The translations under genes were made by a program, and so were the position numbers. Under the pieces are notes generated by a model. The model was given only the letters and a program-made list of their open reading frames with translations. It made no database searches and had not been told where the DNA came from. A stretch of 8,366 nucleotides of DNA from an uncultured bacterium (lineage in GTDB: Bacteria; Bacillota; Clostridia; Lachnospirales; Lachnospiraceae). Positions 1 through 6,400 of this stretch are shown here, piece by piece (the first letter of the stretch is position 1; every line of letters begins with the position of its first letter). Where the stretch lies: assembly GCA_946543095.1 (NCBI GenBank), contig CAMNLO010000058.1:1-8366 (forward strand), read 5' to 3'.

Positions 1-458
1 TTGTTCTTGGGCTGCTGCCACTCAAACTCCATGGTGTAGCTCGGATCGATGCTCTGCAGATACTCGATGAACACGGGCAGTGCAGACTTGCCGCGGCTGG
101 AATTGCCCACGCCGTAGAAGGTGGCCCCGTTGGACTCTTCGATGGCCTTCTTGGCAAGCTCTTCCATGCTCATGGTCTTTGCTTCCGCGATGATGGCGTC
201 CACGCCCGTTAACTCAGCGCCCGCTTCCACTGCAGTGTTCGCATTGGTGGAGGCAGTGCCGGCCGCATTGGTCCCTGCGCCCGCATCCTCCGTGGGAGCC
301 TGCGCATCCGCCGCAGCAGGAGCCGCTGCATCTGCCGCGGGAGCCGCTGCGCCCGCATCACCGCCGCCGGCAGGGGCCGCCGCACCGCCGGCGCAGCCCG
401 CCAGCATGGAGGCCGTCATGACGCCTGCAAGTAAGACTGATAATAACTTTTTCTTCAC
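1..458 (-). CDS. Solute-binding lipoprotein, N-terminal part (runs off the window)
   Basis: The visible 152 residues begin with a lipoprotein signal peptide: a basic n-region (MKKK), a hydrophobic core, and a lipobox LAGC at residues 19-22 with Cys22 as the lipidated residue. Residues 23 to about 80 are a low-complexity Ala/Gly/Pro/Asp tether built from AAP/AAD-like units, unusually long for such a linker. From about residue 83 an ordinary globular sequence starts (AIIAEAK, then FYGVGNSSRGKSALP), which reads like the first strand and helix of an extracellular solute-binding protein of an ABC importer. It would act on the outer face of the membrane, delivering a ligand to a permease not present here. 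The ligand cannot be told; the match to the iron/polyamine-type binding-protein fold is by memory of the pattern only. The start is GTG, chosen because AAGGAGGG lies 7 nt upstream and no in-frame ATG precedes the signal peptide. The 3' end is outside the window. Confidence 0.72.
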   Translation of the reverse strand, partial: MKKKLLSVLLAGVMTASMLAGCAGGAAAPAGGGDAGAAAPAADAAAPAAADAQAPTEDAGAGTNAAGTASTNANTAVEAGAELTGVDAIIAEAKTMSMEELAKKAIEESNGATFYGVGNSSRGKSALPVFIEYLQSIDPSYTMEFEWQQPKN

Positions 459-465
459 CTGTCTA

Positions 466-473
466 CCCTCCTT
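466..473 (-). promoter_or_regulatory. Ribosome binding site fixing a GTG start
   Basis: AAGGAGGG on the minus strand lies 7 nt before the GTG at 458. It is nearly a perfect anti-Shine-Dalgarno match and decides the start of the lipoprotein gene, which has no ATG in a suitable place. Confidence 0.75.
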
Positions 474-519
474 TTTATGAAACATTATTGAAGCGAAAGA
501 ACATTTGTTTCACTAATGT

Positions 520-528
520 ATTATAGCA
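520..528 (-). promoter_or_regulatory. Extended -10 promoter of the lipoprotein gene
   Basis: The minus strand reads TGCTATAAT, a perfect TATAAT with the TGn extension. No good -35 element sits at 16-18 bp upstream, which fits an extended -10 promoter. Transcription would start near 513, giving a 5' UTR of about 55 nt before the GTG. Confidence 0.6.
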
Positions 529-638
529 CAGGCGTTGTGGAAAATACATAGAATATTTGCAATTTGTTCACAATTTTTATGCAATTTTCCCCGTGAATGT
601 ATCGAAATGTGATGTTCGGACAGCGCCCCGGAACTCCT

Positions 639-666
639 TTGCACAAAACCCGATCCATGGTACAAT
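639..666 (+). promoter_or_regulatory. Candidate promoter of the pfpI-hydrolase unit
   Basis: TTGCAC (639-644), a 16-bp spacer and TACAAT (661-666) form a plausible sigma-A promoter. TTTGCA one base upstream would give a 17-bp spacer instead. The transcript would start near 672 and carry a leader of about 128 nt. The rest of the gap between 529 and 799 is AT-rich at the left and holds no convincing small gene. The open frame extending upstream from the pfpI ATG has no family match. Confidence 0.45.
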
Positions 667-691
667 CAACCGTAAGAATGTGTCACTGTTC

Positions 692-760
692 GGAACCCGG
701 CGAATGTCCAAAATCTCTGTGACGAAGGTCTGCATTTTGCGATTCCCGGACCCGGGTTCC
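692..760 (+). repeat. Inverted repeat in the pfpI leader
   Basis: GGAACCCGG (692-700) is the exact reverse complement of CCGGGTTCC (752-760), separated by 51 nt. Both arms lie in the predicted leader upstream of the pfpI start, so they could pair in the mRNA. No T-tract follows, so it is not a simple terminator. It does not resemble a riboswitch class I can name, and a 9-bp match may be chance. Confidence 0.35.
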
Positions 761-799
761 AGATCGTTGCGGAAAGTTTCATATGGAAAGGGGCTTACA

Positions 800-1312
800 A
801 TGGCGAAGCGCATCATTTCACTCTTAAGCGAGGATTTTGAAGACCTGGAGCTCTGGTATCCGGTGCACCGGCTCAGGGAAGAGGGCTGCATCGTGGATCT
901 GGTGGCGGAGGAAAAGGGAAAGACCTACCACGGGAAATACGGCGTTCCCTGCACCTCTGACCTGACCTTTGACGAAGTGGAAGCGAAAGACTATGACGGC
1001 ATTCTGGTGCCCGGAGGCTGGGCCCCGGACAAGCTCAGGAGATTTCCGAAGGTGCTTCAGCTGGTGCGGGAAATGGATGAAGCAAAAAAGCCCATCGGCC
1101 AGATCTGCCATGCGGGCTGGGTGCTGATCTCCGCAGGCATCTTAAAGGGCAGGAAGGTCACCAGCACTCCCGGCATCCGGGACGATATGGAGAACGCCGG
1201 CGCCACCTGGGTGGATGAGGAAACGGTGGTGGACGGCAATATCATCTCCGGCAGGAGGCCTCCGGATCTTCCTTCCTACATGAAGGCCTATATCAAAGTG
1301 CTCAATGGATAA
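800..1312 (+). CDS. DJ-1/PfpI family protein (peptidase C56-like, putative deglycase/stress protein)
   Basis: This 170-aa protein spans the whole PfpI/YhbO-type fold. Visible hallmarks are SEDFEDLELWYP near the N-terminus with the conserved acidic residue Glu17, VPGGWAPDKLRR at 70-81, and the nucleophile elbow QICHAGW with Cys103-His104. The C-terminal TSTPGIRDDMENAGA, VVDGNIISGRRP and DLPSY segments are also typical. Members have been described as intracellular cysteine peptidases, chaperones or protein/nucleotide deglycases for glyoxal-type damage; the sequence alone does not choose between these. It has no signal peptide and should be cytosolic. I chose the ATG at 800 because GAAAGGGG precedes it and MAKRIISLLSEDFEDLE is the normal family N-terminus; the longer open frame from 557 adds 81 unmatched residues. 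The next gene starts inside its last codons, so the two are probably co-transcribed and translationally coupled. Confidence 0.9.
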   Translation: MAKRIISLLSEDFEDLELWYPVHRLREEGCIVDLVAEEKGKTYHGKYGVPCTSDLTFDEVEAKDYDGILVPGGWAPDKLRRFPKVLQLVREMDEAKKPIGQICHAGWVLISAGILKGRKVTSTPGIRDDMENAGATWVDEETVVDGNIISGRRPPDLPSYMKAYIKVLNG

Positions 1313-2108
1313 GAATACGAAACGTCAATACTCCTTCATGGTCCCCGAGGACTGGGATGAGCCCTCCCCGGGGCATGCGGCGCTTTGCGCCCGTTTTCTG
1401 AAGGCTGTGTATGAGCAGAACGGGGTGCGGCTGCCCTATCGCTTCTTCGAACCGGCATCTTTTACGGGAAAGGTGCCGGTGGTTTTATTTTTGCACGGCG
1501 CGGACACTGTCGGGGAGGACAACGAAATCCAGATCGGCTACCATGATGTGGCCACGGTGTTTGCGGAAGATGCCTGGCAGAAACGGGAGCCCTGCTATAT
1601 CCTCGCCCCACAGTACAAACGGGGCATGCACTGGTCTTCCCCGGAAGTGGCAGCCTGTCTCCACAGCCTTTTGCGCTTCTTTCTGGGCGTCAGGAAGGGC
1701 GCGGATCCGGACCGGGTCTATCTCTATGGCTACAGCGCCGGCGGAGTGGGGGTCTTTGAGCAGTTAAAGCGGTTTCCCGACACCTACGCGGCGGCGGTCC
1801 CCATCTGCGGGGCCACCTCCGGCAAGGACCTGGAGGCGCTTGCGAAGACTCCTGTCTGGATGCTTCACGCTGCAGACGACAGGATCGTCAGGGCAAGCTA
1901 CCATGCGGAGGAAAACGGCTGGATCATGCACCTGGGTTCGAGAGATCTGTATGAAAGGCTGAAGGACACGCCGGGCTGGGATTTTCACTACACGGAATAC
2001 CCGGAAGGGTTCCTGGAGAAGGAATACGGCCTGAACCCCCACTGCTCCTGGGTGTGCTTTGAAAAAGACGGGGACGTGAAGGACTGGATGTTTGCTCAGC
2101 GTTTGTGA
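1305..2108 (+). CDS. Alpha/beta-hydrolase (PHB-depolymerase/feruloyl-esterase-like)
   Basis: A 267-aa serine hydrolase without a signal peptide, so probably cytosolic. The fold markers are in order: PVVLFLHGADTVGEDN (58-73, oxyanion-loop HG), CYILAPQ (97-103), the nucleophile elbow YGYSAGG with Ser144, the acid in HAADDRIV (Asp191 or Asp192), and His246 in NPHCSWVCF. HxSW followed by a C-terminal DWMFAQR is the usual end of depolymerase or esterase-D-like proteins. The natural ester substrate cannot be read from sequence; a small carbohydrate or acyl ester is a guess. The ATG overlaps the end of the pfpI-type gene by 8 nt (1305-1312) and has only a weak ribosome binding site, which suggests translational coupling. 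Its last 13 nt overlap the end of the opposite-strand phosphatase gene, so no terminator separates them. Confidence 0.85.
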   Translation: MDKNTKRQYSFMVPEDWDEPSPGHAALCARFLKAVYEQNGVRLPYRFFEPASFTGKVPVVLFLHGADTVGEDNEIQIGYHDVATVFAEDAWQKREPCYILAPQYKRGMHWSSPEVAACLHSLLRFFLGVRKGADPDRVYLYGYSAGGVGVFEQLKRFPDTYAAAVPICGATSGKDLEALAKTPVWMLHAADDRIVRASYHAEENGWIMHLGSRDLYERLKDTPGWDFHYTEYPEGFLEKEYGLNPHCSWVCFEKDGDVKDWMFAQRL

Positions 2109-2875
2109 GCTTTCGGATTGCCTGCCTTGATGGAGGTGGGCTGTAAAAACTGGATGGGCTTTTTCTTTAAGTCCGTAACGATCCCGCCGGCTTCCTGCAG
2201 GATCAAAGCTCCCGCGGCGCAGTCCCAGGGAGAAACAAGCTGCTCCAGATATAGCTCTGCCCTGCCGCAGGCCACGAAGCACAGGTCTAAAGCCGCTGAG
2301 CCGAAGCGGCGGATATCGATGCACATCTCAAAATAATGGCGCATCATGCCAAAGGAGGCATTGGCCAGCTCTTCGTAATAGGGAGCGGTGCCCACCAGCA
2401 CCACGCCGTCTGTCAGGTCATTGTCGGAAACATGGATGGGAGATCCGTTTAACCATGCGCCCGCACCCTTTACCGCGCTGAAGAATTCATCCGTGAAGGG
2501 ATTGTAGACCGCACCCAGCTGAGGGACCGCATCCAGCGCAAGCGCCACGGACACGGCGCTCATGTTCAGGCCCTTGATAAAATTCGTGGTGCCGTCAATG
2601 GGGTCCACGATCCAGGAGAGGCCGCTGGAAATATCCGTCTCCACATCGCTTTCTTCTCCTAAAAACAACGCCTTTGGCAGGATCTTTGCAAGGCCTTTCT
2701 GCAAAAGGTCCTGGACCTTTTTGTCATATTCCGTCACAAAATTCTGCCGGCCCTCCTTGGCGGTGACGCCCTCCCTGATGTGATCTGCCTCCAGCATGAC
2801 GGCTCCCGCGGTGCGCATCAGTGTTTCCACGGCGGGGAGGATCTCGGACTGCAGCTTCTTTTTCGTGAGGGACAT
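2096..2875 (-). CDS. suhB: Inositol-1-monophosphatase family protein
   Basis: The 259-aa protein has the complete Mg2+-dependent phosphatase signature. Lys40 and Asp51 (NFVTEYD) match the first metal-site region, GEES supplies Glu74, DPIDGTTNF supplies Asp91, Asp94 and the Gly-Thr phosphate loop, and WDCAAGALILQEAGG supplies Asp218. RRFGSAALDLC (189-199) is also standard. The family hydrolyses inositol monophosphates and related sugar or nucleotide phosphates, and the bacterial role is often not inositol metabolism; the symbol reflects family membership only. The start is set by GAAAGGAG 6 nt before the ATG. A clear promoter and a 5' hairpin lie upstream, so it is probably monocistronic. Its 3' end overlaps the convergent hydrolase gene by 13 nt. 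Confidence 0.9.
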   Translation of the reverse strand: MSLTKKKLQSEILPAVETLMRTAGAVMLEADHIREGVTAKEGRQNFVTEYDKKVQDLLQKGLAKILPKALFLGEESDVETDISSGLSWIVDPIDGTTNFIKGLNMSAVSVALALDAVPQLGAVYNPFTDEFFSAVKGAGAWLNGSPIHVSDNDLTDGVVLVGTAPYYEELANASFGMMRHYFEMCIDIRRFGSAALDLCFVACGRAELYLEQLVSPWDCAAGALILQEAGGIVTDLKKKPIQFLQPTSIKAGNPKAHKR

Positions 2876-2893
2876 GGCAGACTCCTTTCAAAA

Positions 2894-2930
2894 TGCCCCG
2901 ACTGACACGTGTTCCCAGGGAATCGGGGCA
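2894..2930 (-). promoter_or_regulatory. 5' hairpin at the predicted start of the phosphatase mRNA
   Basis: On the minus strand TGCCCCGA (2930-2923) pairs perfectly with TCGGGGCA (2901-2894) across a 21-nt loop. The promoter just upstream predicts a transcription start at about 2929-2930, so the mRNA would begin with this stem. The stem is followed by TTTT and then by GAAAGGAG, the ribosome binding site. It may protect the 5' end or act on initiation; with only four T residues it is a weak terminator candidate. The loop carries the palindrome ACACGTGT (2905-2912). Confidence 0.45.
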
Positions 2931-2935
2931 GTTCA

Positions 2936-2964
2936 ATTATAGGTGCGCGGACCGGATATGACAA
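2936..2964 (-). promoter_or_regulatory. Sigma-A promoter of the phosphatase gene
   Basis: TTGTCA (2964-2959), a 17-bp spacer and a perfect TATAAT (2941-2936) read on the minus strand. This is the best-matching promoter in the window. The start site would be near 2929, giving a leader of about 55 nt. Confidence 0.75.
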
Positions 2965-2990
2965 GGGGGCATTGGACGGGGGATGCTGCA

Positions 2991-3019
2991 TTGACGGTAT
3001 GTTTCAAAAACGTTAAAAT
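2991..3019 (+). promoter_or_regulatory. Sigma-A promoter of the double-glycine peptide gene
   Basis: TTGACG (2991-2996), a 17-bp spacer and TAAAAT (3014-3019) precede the peptide gene. A second weaker -10-like TATACT lies at 3056-3061 without a good -35. The first promoter gives a leader of about 88 nt. It is back to back with the phosphatase promoter, with about 26 bp between the two -35 elements. Confidence 0.6.
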
Positions 3020-3113
3020 TAAAACATCCCGTGGATTTTAGCGCCCTCCTTCGTATATACTTGCAAAAGGACGCATTATCCGACGGAAAAACACCGAGAC
3101 AAGAGGAAAAACA

Positions 3114-3338
3114 ATGATCGACAATTCCAAAAAGACCGGTAAGAATAACACAGACAGTAAAGCTCAGACCCCTGAAAATACCGAAATAAGGAAACTGGAT
3201 CTGGATGAGCTGGATACGGTCAGCGGCGGAGAATCCCTTGAGTATCTGGAAAGAATTGACGGCGATGGCGACGGCGATGATTCGAGTAATCCGCGTTTCC
3301 GTTTGAGTCACCATAACCGCTGCTGCGGGATGTATTGA
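3114..3338 (+). CDS. Small peptide with a double-glycine leader (putative RiPP or bacteriocin precursor)
   Basis: The 74-aa product has the layout of a secreted-peptide precursor. Residues 1-26 are hydrophilic and rich in Lys and Asn. Residues 27-39 (KLDLDELDTVSGG) match the double-glycine leader pattern, in which a hydrophobic/acidic LxxxELxxVxGG helix is cut after GG by a C39-type peptidase-exporter. The predicted core of 35 residues (40-74) starts ESLEYLERI, continues with an Asp/Gly run (DGDGDGDD) and ends with a basic, aromatic tail containing HHNRCCGMY with adjacent Cys70-Cys71. AGAGGA lies 6 nt before the ATG, a promoter is present and a strong terminator follows, so the gene looks genuine and monocistronic. 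No C39 transporter, maturase or immunity gene is in the window, so export, modification and activity are inference. It could instead be a signalling peptide or a small cytosolic protein. Confidence 0.7.
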   Translation: MIDNSKKTGKNNTDSKAQTPENTEIRKLDLDELDTVSGGESLEYLERIDGDGDGDDSSNPRFRLSHHNRCCGMY

Positions 3339-3383
3339 CCCCGGTCTGTTTGTCCAATAATCGTTGAAAAGGGACGATCACCG

Positions 3384-3458
3384 ATGATCGACAATTGCAA
3401 ACTGCAGCCACGCGTATTGATAATGTCATGGGGGATCAGCGGTGCTGATCCCCCATGA
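3384..3458 (+). pseudogene. Partial repeat of the peptide gene start, 24-codon ORF
   Basis: ATGATCGACAATTGCAAA here repeats the first 18 nt of the peptide gene at 3114 with one mismatch, so both start MIDN. The copy loses similarity at once, runs only 24 codons and ends inside the terminator hairpin. AAAAGGGA lies about 9 nt upstream of its ATG. It is probably the stub of a duplicated precursor gene eroded or deleted down to its start. A short translated peptide or a chance match cannot be excluded. Confidence 0.3.
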
Positions 3459-3465
3459 TTCTTTT
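3426..3465 (+). terminator. Strong intrinsic terminator between convergent genes
   Basis: A perfect 15-bp stem, TCATGGGGGATCAGC (3426-3440) with its complement at 3444-3458, closes on a 3-nt loop GGT. It is followed by TTCTTTTATT on the plus strand, so it ends the peptide transcript. On the minus strand the same hairpin sits just after the stop codon of the NRPS-like gene (3464) but lacks a clear T-tract. It may therefore work in both directions with a plus-strand bias. Confidence 0.85.
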
Positions 3466-6400
3466 ATTCCACAATGACCTTCCCGGGCGCCATATGCTTG
3501 CCCATCCGCTCTGCCACAAAGCCCTGCAGCGCTTCCGTGTCGATCTCCTTTTCAGCCTTGAGCCTGGCGGTGAGATAGAACAGATTGTTTTCTCCGTATT
3601 CGATGGAGGCCTCCGCCTTTGTGACTCCGGGATAGGTGGAAAGGAGCCGCTCCAGCTCGAACAGATTCGGGAAGAAACGCCCGGTCAAAGTCTCCCTCTG
3701 GACGGTCCTGCCCGCCTGATAGAGGGCTTCCACCTCCCCCTTTGGAGTGATCCTGGCTTCTATGCCGGTGTCGTATAAGGTCCCTTGGGTATAGAGGCTC
3801 TCGATGCTCTCCAGCTCCTCTTTGGTCTTCACATTCAAAAGATACAGCCTTCCCCAGGCGCCATAGGGCTTCTTCATCCCCTGCTCATCCAGCACATAGG
3901 GCTTCACCGCCGTATCCTCGGAAAGTCCTGCGATCAAAGGCATTCCGAGGGCTGCGTTCAGCTTCCCTGCCGTGAGCTCAAAATGCTTCGGATACAGTCC
4001 GGAACGGATATGGTTCTTTAACCGGCGCACAGAATCCTCCGATCCCATGGCATAGAGGATATCCTCCATGGCTTCCATGAACACCGTAAGCATTTCCCTG
4101 TCGTAGCGGTTTTCCCAGTAGCGAAGCTCGTATCTGTAGCCATTCTCTCCGGAATAGATCATCAGATGGAAGGGCATGGAATCCAGCTGCAGATGCATGG
4201 GCTCCGCGTTCTCGCCGCCCAGCTGCGGGATATCCAGAATATCTCCCTGGTACTGGATAAACATTTCATCCGCATGCTGGCTGGACATATGGCATTCCAT
4301 GGTATGTAAGATCTGGTCGGCGTTCCGTCTGATCAGCTCCTCCACCTTTTCATGGGGCACCCGCTGATAGCGGAACAGGTAGGTCACGAACAGGGAGCCT
4401 GCCAGACGGATCCACCGCCCGTCGGTCCTGCCGCTGTGGATGCTGGTGATGACCGTGTCGTCCGATCCGCTGTAGAGGCTTACCAGATAGCTGAAGGCCG
4501 TTAAAAACACCGCGTTTTCGGAAACCCCGTACTGCCGGCAGTAGCCCTGCACGGTCTTTAAGTTCAGGCTCTTGAACCTGCCCCGCAGCACCGCGTTGTG
4601 GGCGGTATTCAGATCGTAGCTGTCCTTTTTCGCAAGGATGCTCTTTTTCACGGAAAAGCCCTTCATCAACTCTTCGATAAAGGCGATGTCCTTCTCCCGA
4701 AGCCCCCTTGACATCCGGTCAAATTCATCCAGAATGTACTCGTAGAAGGTGTACTCCTCCTTCTTCACCTCACGTCCCATGTACAGGCTGTTCAGGTCCT
4801 CCAAAAGGATGTTCATGGTCATGCCGTCCCCGATGATATGGGCCACGTCAAAGAACAGATACTGCCCGCCCGGAGTGTCGTACAGTCCGATATGGTAGAG
4901 CTTCTCTCCCTTCGTGTACATATAGGGGAACAGAAGGGTCCGTCTCTTCTCCTCCCACTCCTCGTTGGTCAAAGAGAGCACCTCGATCTGTGCTTCCCTG
5001 GAATCATCCCTGAAATTCGCCAGCTTCCCGTCCTCTCCCGGCTGGATCACGTCCGTTAAAATGGGATGGATGGTAAACAGCTTCCGGATGGCCTCCTCCA
5101 TCCGCTTGAGATCCACCTTTGCGTCCAGCTTGAAGAAAAACGGCAGGTTCGCGGTGGTGTTCCCCCGCATCACATAGGCGAAATACATCTGCAGGGGTGT
5201 CAGGGGATAGACCTCCTTTACGGAATAATCCACATGCCCTGCCTTCTCCTTCTCCTCCCGGAACATGGCAAGCTTCTCCACCGTGGGGCGCTCCATGAGC
5301 TCCGTTAAGGTCAGAGTAAAGCCGCATTTATCCTGCAGCGTGGTCAAAAGCAGGATGCTGGCGAAGGAATCCAGCCCGCAGGTAAACAGGTCGGAATCAA
5401 TGCCGAAGCGCTTATGCCCCAGGCAGTGGACGCAGGCATCATAGATCTCCTTCTGGCTCTCCGTTTCCGGAAGCCGCACTTCATTGATGTAGTTTTTCCT
5501 GGCCGCTCTCTCCTTTTCAAATTCCCTGCGGATGATCTTTCTGGAGCTGGTCTTCACAAAGGGGGCGTTGCGCATGGAGGTGCGCAGGATCCGCTTGTAA
5601 TTGGGCAGCGTTTCATTCACCCGCTTCACCACATTTTCCAGCTCTGTCAGAACATCCCTGACGCCGATGCTTTCCGCATATTTGAAATCGGGATAGATCT
5701 CACACTGCAGCACATCGTCTTCCCCGAAGACCACGATCTCGGACACCATGGGCTCCGTGGAAAACAGCCCCTCCAGCTCCTCCGGCGCCACGTTTTCCCC
5801 GTTGCTCAACACGATCAGGTTTTTGATGCGGCCCGTTAAATAGATAAAGCCCTCTTCATCCACATAGCCGGCATCCCCGGTGCGCAGCCACCCGTCCTCG
5901 GTGAAGGCCTCTTTGGTCAGCTCCGGCTCCTTGTAATAGCCCTTCATCACGGAGGGGCTCTTTACCTGCAGCTCCCCGTTCTGCGTCCGGACCTGGCAGC
6001 GCATCACCACCTTTCCGGCGGATGCCACCTTGTCAGGCCTCGTATAATCGGGACTGGAGATCAGAGGCGAGCACTCCGACATTCCGTAGCCCTGGCCGAT
6101 CATGATCCCCGCCTCCACATATTTCATGGCCAGATCCTCGGCAAGGCCGCCGCCGCCGCAGACGATACGGTTTAAGTTTCTGCCGTAGACCCTGCGGATC
6201 AGATCCCTGGGCGTCAGCTCCTTATCCTGCTCCGCCATCATGGCGATCTTGTTGTACAATGCCTTCGCGATCATGGGCACCATATGGATCACATTGGGCT
6301 CAAACATCATCAGATGCCTTGCAAGCTGTGTCAAGGGCCCGTTTAAGCACACCGTGGCCCCGACAGAGAGGCCGATGAGGAAATCGCAGTTGATGGCAAA

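Noticed and set aside
121..480. Plus-strand 119-codon open frame rich in Ala, Pro and Ser
   Set aside because: It is the mirror of the lipoprotein's low-complexity tether on the other strand and has no ribosome binding site; the minus strand has signal peptide, lipobox, RBS and promoter.
557..799. 81-residue N-terminal extension of the PfpI-type protein
   Set aside because: The family N-terminus begins at the ATG at 800 with a proper ribosome binding site, and the extension covers the predicted promoter and leader.
2905..2912. ACACGTGT palindrome as a stand-alone operator
   Set aside because: It is only 8 bp, falls in the loop of a stronger hairpin and has no second copy in the window.
3261..3287. 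EF-hand calcium site in the peptide's DGDGDGDD run
   Set aside because: An EF-hand loop needs a spaced 12-residue pattern with a terminal Glu and flanking helices; only an Asp/Gly repeat is seen.
5004..5327. Other-strand-frame and antisense open frames inside the NRPS-like gene
   Set aside because: They are shadows of a long gene with intact motifs throughout and lack ribosome binding sites or recognisable domains.
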